Numbered from the stretch's first letter, positions 1-8,580 are shown. The stretch: DNA of 64,000 nucleotides from JBCBSZ01 sp039818945 (GCA_039818945.1 JBCBSZ010000018.1:13359-77358), one strand, 5' to 3'. Notes: a model not told the origin generated them from the letters alone. Made by a program: numbers and translations.

Positions 1-2
1 CG

Positions 3-293
3 GCGGAGGCGGACCCCGTGCTCCCCCACGCCGAGGGTGCCGTCGCCCACATGAACGAAGACCATCGCGACGCCAACCTCGACCTCGTCCGCCACCTCGG
101 CGGCGTGACCGACGCCGGGTCGGCGCAGATGACCGCCATCGACCGTCACGGCGTGAGCCTGGTCGCCACGACGCCGCAGGGGCCACGAATGGTGCGACTC
201 CGCTTCGACGAGGGTCCCCTCGCCTCACCGGACGAGGTGCGCAGTGCCGTGGTCGCGCTGGCCCGGCGAGCCTCGGAGGGCGACGGCCGGTGA
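3..293 (+). CDS. DUF2470 domain protein, C-terminal part (5' end outside window)
   Basis: The reading frame is open from the window edge, so the true start lies upstream. The visible part contains the DUF2470 signature (AHMNEDHRDANLDL, then a short beta-rich stretch and a C-terminal helix). This domain occurs at the C-terminus of HugZ-type heme-utilisation proteins and in small actinobacterial proteins. The stop overlaps the GTG of the next gene (GTGA), so the two are translationally coupled, and the ABC ATPase that follows supports a role in heme or siderophore iron uptake. A second DUF2470 domain in this window is fused to the siderophore-interacting protein near 7.5 kb. The upstream domain content is unknown. 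Confidence 0.75.
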   Translation, partial: AEADPVLPHAEGAVAHMNEDHRDANLDLVRHLGGVTDAGSAQMTAIDRHGVSLVATTPQGPRMVRLRFDEGPLASPDEVRSAVVALARRASEGDGR

Positions 294-1108
294 GTCGCCT
301 GCGCGCCGAGGACGTTCATCTCGCCTACGACGGCCGCGTCGTCGTGTCGGGCCTCGACTTCGCCGTGCCGGATGGGCAGGTGACCGCGATCGTCGGTCCG
401 AACGCCTGCGGGAAGTCCACGTTGCTGCGCGCGCTGTCGCGACTCCTGCGCCCGACGCACGGTCGTGTCGTGCTGGACGGCGAGGCGATCCACCGCCTCC
501 CGACCAAGCAGGTGGCCAAGCGCCTCGGCCTGCTGCCCCAGAGCCCGATCTCACCCGACGGGATCCTCGTGGTCGACCTCGTCGCTCGGGGCCGCACCCC
601 GCACCAGACGCTGTTCCAGCAGTGGTCGGACGACGACGAGCGAGCGGTGCGGAGGGCGTTGACCGCCACGCGAACCCTCGACCTCGCCGATCGTGCCGTC
701 GACGAGCTGTCCGGCGGCCAACGCCAACGGGTCTGGATCGCGATGGCGCTGGCGCAGGAGACCGACCTGCTCCTGCTCGACGAGCCGACCACCTTCCTCG
801 ACATCACGCATCAGATCGAGGTGCTCGACCTCGTGGGCCGGCTCAACGAGGAGTCCGGGCGGACGATCGTGGTCGTCCTCCACGATCTCAACCTCGCCTG
901 CCGCTACGCCCAGCACGTCGTGGCCATGCGCGACGGTGCGGTGGTGGCCGCTGGTGCTCCGGCCGACGTGATCACCGCCGAGACGGTGAGCTCGGTGTTC
1001 GAGCTCGAGAGCGTCATCATCGACGACCCGGTGAGCGGGACGCCCCTCGTGGTCCCGATCGGCAGCCGGGCCGGTGGCGCCGATTCGCCAGTCATGCTTG
1101 TTCAGTGA
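290..1108 (+). CDS. ABC transporter ATP-binding protein, siderophore/heme iron type (FecE/FepC family)
   Basis: 272 residues. Walker A is GPNACGKST at residues 36-44, the signature SGGQRQR starts near residue 141, and Walker B (LLLLDEPT) follows about 20 residues later with a downstream switch His (VVLHDLNLA). The spacing and the form of the signature fit the FecE/FepC/BtuD ATPases that energise FecCD-type permeases importing ferric siderophores, heme or cobalamin. The GTG start overlaps the preceding stop. The permease and binding protein are expected upstream, outside the window. The iron context favours siderophore or heme over B12, but the substrate cannot be read from the sequence. Confidence 0.9.
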   Translation: MSRLRAEDVHLAYDGRVVVSGLDFAVPDGQVTAIVGPNACGKSTLLRALSRLLRPTHGRVVLDGEAIHRLPTKQVAKRLGLLPQSPISPDGILVVDLVARGRTPHQTLFQQWSDDDERAVRRALTATRTLDLADRAVDELSGGQRQRVWIAMALAQETDLLLLDEPTTFLDITHQIEVLDLVGRLNEESGRTIVVVLHDLNLACRYAQHVVAMRDGAVVAAGAPADVITAETVSSVFELESVIIDDPVSGTPLVVPIGSRAGGADSPVMLVQ

Positions 1109-1127
1109 CATTAGGCATGCCTACCAT
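1098..1127 (+). promoter_or_regulatory. Putative promoter with DtxR/IdeR-type operator in the spacer
   Basis: A perfect 12-bp palindrome, TAGGCATGCCTA (1112-1123), lies between a -35-like TTGTTC (1098-1103) and a -10-like TACCAT (1122-1127), separated by 18 bp. The core AGG-N4-CCT equals the inner half of the classical IdeR/DtxR box. The ATG of the next gene is 9 nt after the -10, which suggests a leaderless transcript. Binding is inferred. Confidence 0.6.
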
Positions 1128-1135
1128 CAACACCC

Positions 1136-1684
1136 ATGGACCTCGCTGCCCCACCCCCGACCAACGTCGCGCTCATCGGCGCAGGGGCGCTGATGCACCG
1201 CGTCCCCGACGGCCTGTTGACCCTCGGTCACGACAACGGCAACCAGACCGTCGTGAGCTTCGGCCCCAACGGGCAGATGACCCCGTGCGAGCTCCGCGGC
1301 CTGCTCGGCGCCGGGGCGGCCACCCGCTTCGCCCGCGGCGTCGCGACGTTCGAGCTCGGCGGCTGCTTTGAGTCGCTCGGAGGTGGCGTCTACGCCCGCC
1401 ACGCCGGCGTCCGCCGGGAAGGTTGGTTCGTGACCGCCCTGCGACCGATCGCCACCCAGACCTTGCTGTCGGGTTGTGAGCTCCCGGTCGACGAGGACGA
1501 GGCCGTCGACGTCCACCTGGTCGGCGACTCGGTCCTCGGCGTCACGGTCGGTTCGATCCGGCTCGGCGACGTCCGCTGCGACCCGGTCGTCGACGAGATC
1601 GCCATGCGGATGAACGCCGCCTGCGCCGCCGAGGAGGTCGTGGCGGCCCTGTGCGGTGCACCGACCTCGGGCGACGCGGCGTGA
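1136..1684 (+). CDS. Uncharacterised protein, first gene of an iron-box-controlled pair
   Basis: 182 residues, no recognised domain, no signal peptide or membrane segment. It contains several cysteines, and its C-terminus has the pattern LGVTVGSI...AACAAEEVVAAL, also seen in looser form in the next gene and in the gene at 7565-8131. I read these three as distant members of one family. The ATG is almost directly behind a promoter that contains a DtxR-type palindrome, so expression is probably repressed by iron or manganese. Its GTGA overlap with the next gene indicates translational coupling. A role in heme/siderophore handling is only suggested by context. Confidence 0.65.
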   Translation: MDLAAPPPTNVALIGAGALMHRVPDGLLTLGHDNGNQTVVSFGPNGQMTPCELRGLLGAGAATRFARGVATFELGGCFESLGGGVYARHAGVRREGWFVTALRPIATQTLLSGCELPVDEDEAVDVHLVGDSVLGVTVGSIRLGDVRCDPVVDEIAMRMNAACAAEEVVAALCGAPTSGDAA

Positions 1685-2229
1685 ACCGTCACCTCGGCGA
1701 GCCCGGGCCCGGCCACGAGCGTCTCCGCAGCCTGGTCGCGCTGGCCCACTGCGTCCCGGGCGTCCGGCTCGTCCTCCGTTGCCGCCGGGGCGACCGGGTC
1801 GTCGTCGGCAACGCCGTGGACGCCGACGTCGACTCCGAGACGATGCGCCGGGTCGTTGTGGCGAGCGCCGACCCGCTCCGACCCGACTGCGGTTGCCTCG
1901 TCGACGACGTGGAGGTGCTCGGCTCGGTGACGGCGATCGGCGGGGGCGTCTTCCGGGGAACGCACCCGGGGATCGCGACCCGCTGGTTCGTCAGCTCCCT
2001 GCACGCGAGCGAAGTGGACCGCGTCCTCGACGAGGTCGGCCCGCGCCGATCCGGCGTGGTCTCGCACGTGACCGGCGATCCACTGCTGGGCCGATGCGTC
2101 GTCGGGCTCGCCATCGACCGAGGAGACCGGGCCGGCGAGCTCGATGCGCTGATCATCGCCGTCGCCGCCGAGTGCCTCGTGCGCGAGCTGGCGGGCGGCG
2201 ATGCTCACCTCCGGAACGAGGCCGGCTGA
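1681..2229 (+). CDS. Uncharacterised protein, second gene of the iron-box-controlled pair
   Basis: 182 residues from the GTG at 1681, which overlaps the previous stop by GTGA; a more upstream start would overlap the neighbour without need. The N-terminal region contains CVPGVRLVLR, comparable to WVPGVGVAV in the protein at 7565-8131, and the C-terminus (LLGRCVVGLA...AAECLVREL) resembles the other two family members. No catalytic motif is recognised. The next genes encode ferric iron import, so it may act in iron metabolism, but the function is unknown. Confidence 0.65.
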   Translation: MNRHLGEPGPGHERLRSLVALAHCVPGVRLVLRCRRGDRVVVGNAVDADVDSETMRRVVVASADPLRPDCGCLVDDVEVLGSVTAIGGGVFRGTHPGIATRWFVSSLHASEVDRVLDEVGPRRSGVVSHVTGDPLLGRCVVGLAIDRGDRAGELDALIIAVAAECLVRELAGGDAHLRNEAG

Positions 2230-2262
2230 CGCGCAGGAGGAACGGGACCAGCTCCCCATCCG

Positions 2263-2313
2263 TTAGGGCAACCACACTCGCGTTGCCAACCAGGCTTCGG
2301 CCATCGCTAGCAT
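2263..2313 (+). promoter_or_regulatory. Possible iron-regulated promoter region of the ferric transport operon
   Basis: TTAGGGCAACCA (2263-2274) matches TTAGG-N4-CC, a degenerate form of the site at 1112. It overlaps an inverted repeat GGCAAC/GTTGCC (2267-2272 and 2282-2287). A weak -35/-10 pair, TTGCCA (2283-2288) and TAGCAT (2308-2313), has a 19-bp spacer. The assignment is weaker than for the site at 1112. Confidence 0.4.
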
Positions 2314-2367
2314 CTGCCCGACGACCGGACCTGCGGGCCGGTCCCGACTCGAAGGACCCTTCCCCCG

Positions 2368-3378
2368 ATGAGCCCACGGACGTTCGTGCTCGGCCTGGCC
2401 GCCGCGGCGGCCATCGCCGCACTCGGAGCGTGCAGCAGCGACGACGGCGACACCATCCGGATCTACACGGGCCGGCACTACGACCTCGAGGAGGCGTTCA
2501 CGCAGTTCGCCGACGAGACCGGCATCAACATCGAGTTCCTCGAGGGTTCCGATGCCGAGCTCCGGGAGCGGATCGCCGCCGAGGGCGAGGACACCGAGGC
2601 CGACATCTACATGACGGTCGACGCCGGCAACCTCGCCCGCGCCGCCGAGCAGGGCCTCTTCGCCGAGATCGACTCGCCGATCCTGCAGGACGCGGTGCCC
2701 GAGGCGCTCCGCGACCCCGCCGGTCAGTGGTTCGCCCTGAGCGCCCGGGCCCGGACCATCGTGTACAGCCCGGAGCGCCTGACCCCCGACGAGGTCCCGA
2801 CCACCTACGAGGAGCTCGCCTCGCCCGAGTGGGAGGGGCGGGTCTGCCTCCGCAACTCCTCCAACGCCTACACGCAGTCCCTCGTGGCCAGCCTGATCGG
2901 CAACCGGGGCTACGACGAGGCACTCGACATCGTCACGGGCTGGGCGGACAACGCCGAGATCCTCCCCAACGACGTGATCGCGCTGAACTCGATCCGTGAC
3001 GGGCTCTGCGACGTGGCGCTCACCAACCACTACTACCTCGCCCGCGAGCTCGAGGAGGACCCGGACTACCCGGTCGCCCTCCAGTGGGCCGACCAGGACG
3101 GCGGCGGGACGCACGTCAACATCTCCGGTGCCGGCGTGACGCGGTTCGCCGACGATCCCGAGCTGGCCCAGCAGCTCCTCGAGTGGCTCGCCACCGACGG
3201 CCAGAGCGCCTTCGTCGACGGCAACCACGAGTACCCCGTGAACCCCGATGTCACCCCCGAGGCGTTGATCGCCACGACCTTCGGTGAGACGTTCGTGGCC
3301 GACGAGCTCAGCGCCGCCGAGTGGGGCGTGCTCAACGCCGATGCGGTCCGGCTGCTCGACGAGGCCGACTACGAGTGA
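2368..3378 (+). CDS. Ferric iron ABC transporter substrate-binding lipoprotein (FbpA/FutA family)
   Basis: 336 residues with a lipoprotein signal: basic start, Ala-rich hydrophobic core and a lipobox LGAC with Cys22 as the lipidation site. The mature protein is a periplasmic-binding fold of the Fe(3+) subgroup: IRIYTGRHYDLEE near the start, the tandem tyrosines in NHYYLA around residues 221-223 that bind ferric iron in this family, and the C-terminal WLATDGQSAF...YPVNPDV region. It captures ferric iron outside the membrane and delivers it to the permease encoded directly downstream. Length is normal for the family. Confidence 0.92.
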   Translation: MSPRTFVLGLAAAAAIAALGACSSDDGDTIRIYTGRHYDLEEAFTQFADETGINIEFLEGSDAELRERIAAEGEDTEADIYMTVDAGNLARAAEQGLFAEIDSPILQDAVPEALRDPAGQWFALSARARTIVYSPERLTPDEVPTTYEELASPEWEGRVCLRNSSNAYTQSLVASLIGNRGYDEALDIVTGWADNAEILPNDVIALNSIRDGLCDVALTNHYYLARELEEDPDYPVALQWADQDGGGTHVNISGAGVTRFADDPELAQQLLEWLATDGQSAFVDGNHEYPVNPDVTPEALIATTFGETFVADELSAAEWGVLNADAVRLLDEADYE

Positions 3379-3379
3379 G

Positions 3380-5071
3380 TTGACGGCACCGGCTCCCCCG
3401 AGGAGCGAGACGCCGATCGACGTCCACGTCGAGCGATCGGCGGGCGACCGGGCCAGCCAGCTCGGTTGGCCCGCCGTCTCGGCGGTCGTCGCCGCGCTCG
3501 TCGTCATCCCGATCGGCTTCCTGGCCGTCGGCATCCTCGATCCCAACGTCGAGGTCTGGCGCCAGCAGTGGCGGACCCGGCTCCCCGGTCAGCTGGTCGA
3601 CACGGCGGTGCTGCTCATCGGCGTGAGCATCGGCTCGCTGTTGCTCGGCGCCGGGCTCGCGTGGCTCGTGAGCGCCTACCGCTTCCCCGGCTCGCGATTC
3701 TTCGGGTGGATGCTCATCGCCCCCCTCGCGATGCCGTCCTACGTGCTCGGTTTCGTCACGCTGTCGGTGATCGGCTTCACCGGCCCGGTGCAGAACTGGT
3801 GGCGCGACACCTTCGGCCAGAACGCCTGGTTCCCCGAGGTGCGCTCGATGGGCGGCGCCATCGTGGTGTTCACGCTCGTGCTGTACCCCTACGTCTTCCT
3901 CCTCGCCCGCGCAGCGCTGGCCGACCAGGCCGGTGGCGCCTACGAGGTCGCCCGCAGCCTCGGCGCCGGACCCTTCGAGGCAGCTCGCCGGGTGCTGTTC
4001 CCGTTGTTGCGTCCTGCACTCGCCGCTGGCGTGGCCGTCGTGATGATGGAGACGCTCACCGACTTCGCCACGGTGCAGTACTTCGGGGTGGACACGATCT
4101 CGGTCGGTGTGTTCCGCATCTGGCGGGGCACCTTCGACCGCGATGCCGCCTCCGAGTTCGCCACGCTCGTCCTGGTCGTCGCGCTGATGATCATCGGGCT
4201 CGAGCGCGCGCTCCGCGGCCGGGCCCGGTTCGGCGAGGCCGGCGGCGCAGCCGCCGGTGTCGGCCCCCGCCAACTCCGGGGCGGGCGCGCCGTCGCAGCC
4301 ACGGCGGCCTGCGCCACCGTGCTCGCCGCCTCGTTCGCCGCTCCCACCCTCCAGCTCATCTCGTGGGCGGTCGACGAGGCGACCGGCCCACGCGGGACGC
4401 CCCTGGTCGATCGGTTCACCGAGTTCCTCCAGAACTCGCTGATCCTCGCCACCCTCACCGCGATCGTCTGCGTCGTCGTCGCCCTCGTGATCACGAACGC
4501 CCCCCGGTTCTCGGGCGGGCGCGGCACCCGGGTCTCTGCCCGGTTGACCGCGGTCGGGTACGCCGTGCCCGGGCCCGTCGTTGCCATCGGTGTGGTCCTG
4601 GCGCTCGTCGCGCTCGACGACGTCCTCGAGGGCATCGGCCTGGGCCTGCCGGGCGTGGTCGCCACCGGCTCGCTCGTCGGGCTCGTGTACGCCTACAGCA
4701 TCCGCTTCCTCGCACCAGGACTCAACGCGATCGAGGCCGGCCTCGGGCAGGTGCCGGAGGAGGTGACGGCGTCGGCCAGGAGCCTGGGCAGCCGGCCGAG
4801 CTCGGTCATGGGCCGGATCCACATCCCGCTCGCCCGGACGAGCGTGCTGACCGGCGCCGTGCTGGTGGCGGTCGATGCGGTGAAGGAGCTTCCGATCGCG
4901 CTGCTCCTCCGACCGATCGGCTTCAACACCCTCCCGGTCTGGACGTACAACCTCGCCTCCGAGTCGCGCTTCGAGCAGGCAGCGCTCCCGGCGCTGGCGA
5001 TCATCGTCGTCGCGCTCGTGCCGGTCGGGTTGCTGTCCCGGCAGCTCTCCCGCAACGCTGGGCGCACGTGA
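3380..5071 (+). CDS. Ferric iron ABC transporter permease, fused double-domain type (FbpB/FutB)
   Basis: About 563 residues from a TTG just behind the FbpA stop; no better in-frame start precedes the first membrane segment. Two BPD_transp_1 domains are fused in tandem, each with an EAA loop that contacts the ATPase: EVARSLGAGPFEAARR in the first half and EVTASARSLGSRPSS in the second. About 12 hydrophobic segments are visible. Doubled permeases of this type serve Fbp/Sfu/Fut ferric transporters. It overlaps the ATPase gene by GTGA, making one operon with both neighbours. The start codon is the least certain part. Confidence 0.88.
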   Translation: MTAPAPPRSETPIDVHVERSAGDRASQLGWPAVSAVVAALVVIPIGFLAVGILDPNVEVWRQQWRTRLPGQLVDTAVLLIGVSIGSLLLGAGLAWLVSAYRFPGSRFFGWMLIAPLAMPSYVLGFVTLSVIGFTGPVQNWWRDTFGQNAWFPEVRSMGGAIVVFTLVLYPYVFLLARAALADQAGGAYEVARSLGAGPFEAARRVLFPLLRPALAAGVAVVMMETLTDFATVQYFGVDTISVGVFRIWRGTFDRDAASEFATLVLVVALMIIGLERALRGRARFGEAGGAAAGVGPRQLRGGRAVAATAACATVLAASFAAPTLQLISWAVDEATGPRGTPLVDRFTEFLQNSLILATLTAIVCVVVALVITNAPRFSGGRGTRVSARLTAVGYAVPGPVVAIGVVLALVALDDVLEGIGLGLPGVVATGSLVGLVYAYSIRFLAPGLNAIEAGLGQVPEEVTASARSLGSRPSSVMGRIHIPLARTSVLTGAVLVAVDAVKELPIALLLRPIGFNTLPVWTYNLASESRFEQAALPALAIIVVALVPVGLLSRQLSRNAGRT

Positions 5072-6114
5072 GCGCGCCACCACCCCTCGAGATCCGCGGT
5101 CTGACGAAGGCCTTCGACGACGTGCTCGCCGTCGACCGGATCGATCTGACGCTGACCGACAACGAGCTGCTCGCCCTGGTGGGACCCAGCGGCTGTGGGA
5201 AGTCCACGTTGCTCCGCATGATCGCCGGCCTGGTCGCCGCGGACAGCGGGACGATCGAGCTCTCGGGCCGGCTGGTCGAGGACGGGTCGGTGCGCCTTCC
5301 CCCTGAGCGCCGTCCGGCCGGGCTGGTGTTCCAGGAGCACGCGCTCTTCCCGCACCTGTGTGTGCGGGACAACGTCGGCTTCGGCGTGCGGGGCAGGTCG
5401 AAGCGCGAGACCGCGGCTCGGGTCGGCGAGATGCTCGAGCTCGTGAGCTTGGCTGACCACGGCGACCGATATCCGCACGAGCTCTCCGGCGGCGAGCGGC
5501 AACGGGTGGCCCTCGCACGGGCGCTGGCTCCCTCGCCTGCGCTGATGCTGTTCGACGAGCCGTTCGCCAGCCTCGACCACAACCTCCGCGTGCAGCTCCG
5601 CCAGGAAGTCGTGGCCGCGCTGAAGGCCACGGCGACGCCAGCGGTGTTCGTGACCCACGACCAGCGCGAGTCGTTGGCGATCGCCGACCGCGTCGCCGTC
5701 ATGCGCGCCGGCCGCATCGTCCAGCTCGACACGCCGGTCGACGTCTTCCACGGACCGATCGACGCCTTCGTCGGCGCCTTCATGGGCGAAGCGACCTTCC
5801 TCCCCATCGAGCTCTCGACCACGCCCCCCTCGACGGAGCTCGGCCCGGTCGACCTCGGAGGGGTGGACACCTCCACGGCCTGCGCGATGGTCAGGCCCGA
5901 CGACGTCATCTTCGTGCCCGACGCCGCCGGCACGGCCGAGATCGTGGCGACCGAGTACCACGGCAGCGCCTGGCTGGCGACCGCCCGCCTCCGGGATGGA
6001 CTGACCGTGCTCGCTGCCAGCTCGCACCTCGACCCCCCGTCGTTGGGCCAACGCGGGCGACTCGCGCTGGTCGACGGCCACCGACAGGTCGTGGTCCCCC
6101 GCGATGAGCGCTGA
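5068..6114 (+). CDS. Ferric iron ABC transporter ATP-binding protein (FbpC family)
   Basis: 348 residues, GTG start overlapping the permease stop. Walker A GPSGCGKST, Q-loop VFQEHALFPH, signature LSGGERQR, Walker B LMLFDEP and switch His in FVTHDQRESL are all intact. A C-terminal extension of about 100 residues (TOBE-like) is usual for FbpC/PotA-type ATPases, where it can sense cargo or metal. It completes an FbpABC-like importer that moves ferric iron across the membrane using ATP. Confidence 0.92.
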   Translation: MSAPPPLEIRGLTKAFDDVLAVDRIDLTLTDNELLALVGPSGCGKSTLLRMIAGLVAADSGTIELSGRLVEDGSVRLPPERRPAGLVFQEHALFPHLCVRDNVGFGVRGRSKRETAARVGEMLELVSLADHGDRYPHELSGGERQRVALARALAPSPALMLFDEPFASLDHNLRVQLRQEVVAALKATATPAVFVTHDQRESLAIADRVAVMRAGRIVQLDTPVDVFHGPIDAFVGAFMGEATFLPIELSTTPPSTELGPVDLGGVDTSTACAMVRPDDVIFVPDAAGTAEIVATEYHGSAWLATARLRDGLTVLAASSHLDPPSLGQRGRLALVDGHRQVVVPRDER

Positions 6115-6116
6115 GC

Positions 6117-6467
6117 TCAGCCGGTGGCGCGACGCGCCCGTCGAATCGCTCGACGTCCGCGCTTGCCGTCGACGCTCAACTCGGTCGCGTCGGGTCCGAG
6201 CCGACCCGACCGACCCAGCTCGACGATCGCCCGTCGAGCCCGACCGCGCCTGACCCGCCGCACCACGACCGGACTCGAGCCGACGGGTTCGACGACCGCC
6301 ACGGGCCCGTGACACACGCCCAGGCACGGCGCATCGACCACCGGCACCTCCTGGCGGCACAGCGCTTCCCGCAACTTGCGGTGGGCGGAGCGCTCGTCGG
6401 CTGCGCAGTCCGACCCGACGCACAGCACCACGCGAGGACTCCTCCGATCCTTCGATCTCGACGTCAC
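6117..6467 (-). CDS. Thioredoxin-like [2Fe-2S] ferredoxin
   Basis: 116 residues. The pattern LCVGSDCAADERSAHRKL ... APCLGVCHGP matches the small (2Fe-2S) ferredoxins with thioredoxin-like fold, where four cysteines ligate the cluster. The C-terminus is very rich in Arg and unusual. The GTG start overlaps the stop of the siderophore-interacting protein (GTGA), so the ferredoxin is coupled to it and could donate electrons for ferric-siderophore reduction. That pairing is inference from position. Confidence 0.8.
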   Translation of the reverse strand: MTSRSKDRRSPRVVLCVGSDCAADERSAHRKLREALCRQEVPVVDAPCLGVCHGPVAVVEPVGSSPVVVRRVRRGRARRAIVELGRSGRLGPDATELSVDGKRGRRAIRRARRATG

Positions 6468-7542
6468 GGCTCGACCCGTCGCCAGTATCCGGTCATGTGG
6501 ACCTGCTCGGCCGCGAGACCGAGCTCGCGACGCAGCAGACGCCGTGCTGCGCTGATCTGACGGGACTCACCGGCCCCGAAGGCGAAGAGGCCATCGACCT
6601 CGCCGACGACGGTCCGCATGATGTCCAGGTACACGTCGGGCCCGGCGCCCACCTCGGCCCGGTGGAGCCAGTGCACGGTGGCGCGCTCCGGCATCGGTAG
6701 GTGGTGGTCGACGTCGTCGACGAGGCAGACCACCTCCGCCGGATGGCCCGATTGCAGCTCCTCGACGATCGCGCTGACCGCTGGAACGCCGGTCTCGTCG
6801 CAGACGAGGAGATGGCCGGTCGTGGCGGCGGGCGGCTCGTAGGCCGATCGTGGACCCCAGAGCGCGACGTCATCGCCGACCCGTGCCTGCGCCGCCCAGC
6901 CCGATACGCCGCCGCCGTGACCGTGCAGGAGGATCCACAGATGAGCTCGCCGTCCTCGGGACGTCGGCGCCGGGTGGTGTACGTGGCACCGACCGGTTGC
7001 TGATCCTGCGGGAGCAGGTCGATGTCGGTCAGCGTCGCTCCGGCGGGAACGGCGAGTGGAGCGTCAGTGGCGCCGACCATGACGAAGAAGAACTCATCGC
7101 CACCGAGCACGGGCATGCCGTCGAGGCCGCCGATCGTCAGCTCCACCATGGTCGCCGCCACCATCCGCCGCCCCACGACCGTCCCCCGCCACGTCCGCAA
7201 CGCGCCGGCGAGCTCGAGCTCGGTCTCGATGCTCGTCACCGGGTGCTCCGGCCGCTCGTCGCGTGCCATGGCGAGCAGGCCGAACAGCGCGGTCTGCAGG
7301 TCCTCGATCGATGCGACCGACCCGGCGAAGTCGAGGCGGCGGGACCGGGCGGAGCCATCGAGCCGCAGCGCGACGCCGTCGGCATCGATGGCGTCGACCG
7401 TCGCCTCCCGGACGGGACCGTCGGCGACGAGCGAGGCCACGAACGCCAAGCTGTCACCGTGGTTGGCCTCGAGGTGCTCGACGACGTGTCGGATCTCCGA
7501 CGTGAGCTCCGGCCGGAAGCCGCTGACGGTGGTGTCGATCAT
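6464..7542 (-). pseudogene. Siderophore-interacting protein with N-terminal DUF2470 domain; frameshift near 6940
   Basis: From the ATG at 7542 the frame encodes a DUF2470-like domain (roughly residues 10-95), then a SIP FAD-binding domain (WRGTVVGRRMVAATMVELT... and ATYTTRRRRPEDGEL). Near 6938-6946 the homology passes to another frame: LWILLHGHGGGVSGWAAQ, then LLVCDETGVPAVSAIVEEL and the typical end HMTGYWRR. One missing base explains the break; no slippery heptamer is present. With the base restored the product is about 359 residues. SIP enzymes reduce ferric siderophores with NAD(P)H and FAD. Either a sequencing error or a recent inactivating mutation is possible; the rest is well conserved, which favours an error or a very young lesion. 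Confidence 0.8.
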
Positions 7543-7564
7543 CCGTTCCACCCCGTTCCCACGC

Positions 7565-8131
7565 TCACCGGAGCCGTTCGAGGGCGGCGACGGCGCTCGC
7601 GACCTCGTCGGCCGCACACGAAGCCGCACGGGCCGCGACGACCTCGCGGACCTCCAGTTCGCGCTCGGGATCGCACAGCGGGAAGAGGGCGTGCACGAGC
7701 GTGATGCCGAGCTCCCGGTCGCACTCGACCTGCACGCGGACCGCCGACGGGGCCGAGCTGGCGTCGCACGCCGCATCCGCTCGAGCGGTCTCATCGAGCG
7801 CGGCCGCGAAGACGCACATGCCCCACCGCCCGTCGACCTCGACCCGAAGCAGCCCCTGGGCCTCGATCTCGACCTCTCGACGCCCGAAGAGCACGACATC
7901 GATCGGCGCTGCCGTCTCGAGTCCGAGCGCCTCGGCCATCGGTTGCCGAGCTCCGTCGAGGAGCAGACGGACCAGGCGATGGAACTCGACCGGACCGACC
8001 GTCTCGCGCCGGCAGTGCCGCGGGGCTCGCCACGATGCGACGCGGACGCCCGGACGCGACGGGTGGTTCACCGCGACACCGACCCCGGGGACCCATCGTG
8101 CGAGCGTCGCGGCCTTCCTGATCGCGACCAC
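7565..8131 (-). CDS. Uncharacterised protein, first gene of the SIP/ferredoxin operon
   Basis: 188 residues, 22 nt upstream of the siderophore-interacting protein gene and co-oriented, so one operon. No known domain is recognised. The region RELGITLVHALF...ARAASCAADEVASAV resembles the C-termini of the two coupled genes at 1136-2229, and WVPGVGVAV resembles CVPGVRLVL in the second of them. The repeated association with iron-box promoters and iron uptake genes suggests a shared role in iron metabolism. Confidence 0.7.
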   Translation of the reverse strand: MVAIRKAATLARWVPGVGVAVNHPSRPGVRVASWRAPRHCRRETVGPVEFHRLVRLLLDGARQPMAEALGLETAAPIDVVLFGRREVEIEAQGLLRVEVDGRWGMCVFAAALDETARADAACDASSAPSAVRVQVECDRELGITLVHALFPLCDPERELEVREVVAARAASCAADEVASAVAALERLR

Positions 8132-8185
8132 CCTGCCGTCGGCGCAGCCGGGGACGGGCTCGGACTACGTCGACTCCATCACCGG

Positions 8186-8215
8186 ATGATAGGGATACCT
8201 TGCATGGACTGACAA
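8186..8215 (-). promoter_or_regulatory. Putative promoter of the SIP operon with DtxR-type operator in the spacer
   Basis: Read on the minus strand: TTGTCA (-35, 8215-8210), an 18-bp spacer, TATCAT (-10, 8191-8186); each is 5/6 to consensus. The spacer holds AGGTATCCCT, i.e. AGG-N4-CCT on either strand (8191-8200). The layout matches the promoter at 1098-1127, which supports metal-dependent repression of the siderophore-interacting protein operon. Confidence 0.6.
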
Positions 8216-8233
8216 GCTGTCACGTAAGAGGAC

Positions 8234-8575
8234 TCAGTCCACTCGAACGAGCACCGGCACGCCGTCGACGGCGAGCTCCAGCCCGATCGACAGCGGCACC
8301 GGGACGCTGGCGAGACGACGCCCGCTTCGCCCGACGATCGAGCACGCCACCCTCGATGCCGCGGCGTCCACCGACACCTCGACGTGGGCCAACCGACGCA
8401 TCGAGCCCTTCCACGCCGCGGCGCGGCCGGTCGCTGGCACCGCCGGGAGGTCCACGGCCCTCGTCGTCCCGTCGGCGCGGCCGACCAGCCGCGTCACACC
8501 CTCGCGGACCGCGACCTCGTCGACGAGATAGGCGCCCTTCCACTGTTGGCGCACTGGCGCTTCGAGCTGTTCCAT
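8234..8575 (-). CDS. Small uncharacterised protein
   Basis: 113 residues, ATG preceded by a GAAGG ribosome-binding site 7 nt away. The product is mostly beta-rich (HVEVSVDAAASRVACSIVGR, VPVPLSIGLELAVDG) with no membrane segment. No family is recognised. It lies between the SIP operon and the divergent epimerase gene. Its promoter region carries an 8-bp inverted repeat and a weak AGG-N4-CC element, so it may belong to the iron-controlled group. Confidence 0.55.
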   Translation of the reverse strand: MEQLEAPVRQQWKGAYLVDEVAVREGVTRLVGRADGTTRAVDLPAVPATGRAAAWKGSMRRLAHVEVSVDAAASRVACSIVGRSGRRLASVPVPLSIGLELAVDGVPVLVRVD

Positions 8576-8580
8576 CGCTC

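Noticed and set aside
3332..5518. Long open frame on the minus strand opposite the ferric permease and ATPase genes
   Set aside because: Low-complexity Arg/Gly/Glu/His-rich composition typical of antisense frames in GC-rich DNA; the plus-strand genes are well supported.
6938..6946. Programmed frameshift in the siderophore-interacting protein
   Set aside because: No slippery heptamer or stimulatory structure is apparent, and such control is not known in this family.
8210..8222. TGACAAGCTGTCA inverted repeat as a separate operator
   Set aside because: Its left half is the -35 element of the SIP operon promoter; its 3-bp spacing differs from the 8-bp spacing of similar arms at 11850, so the likeness to that operator is probably partial chance.
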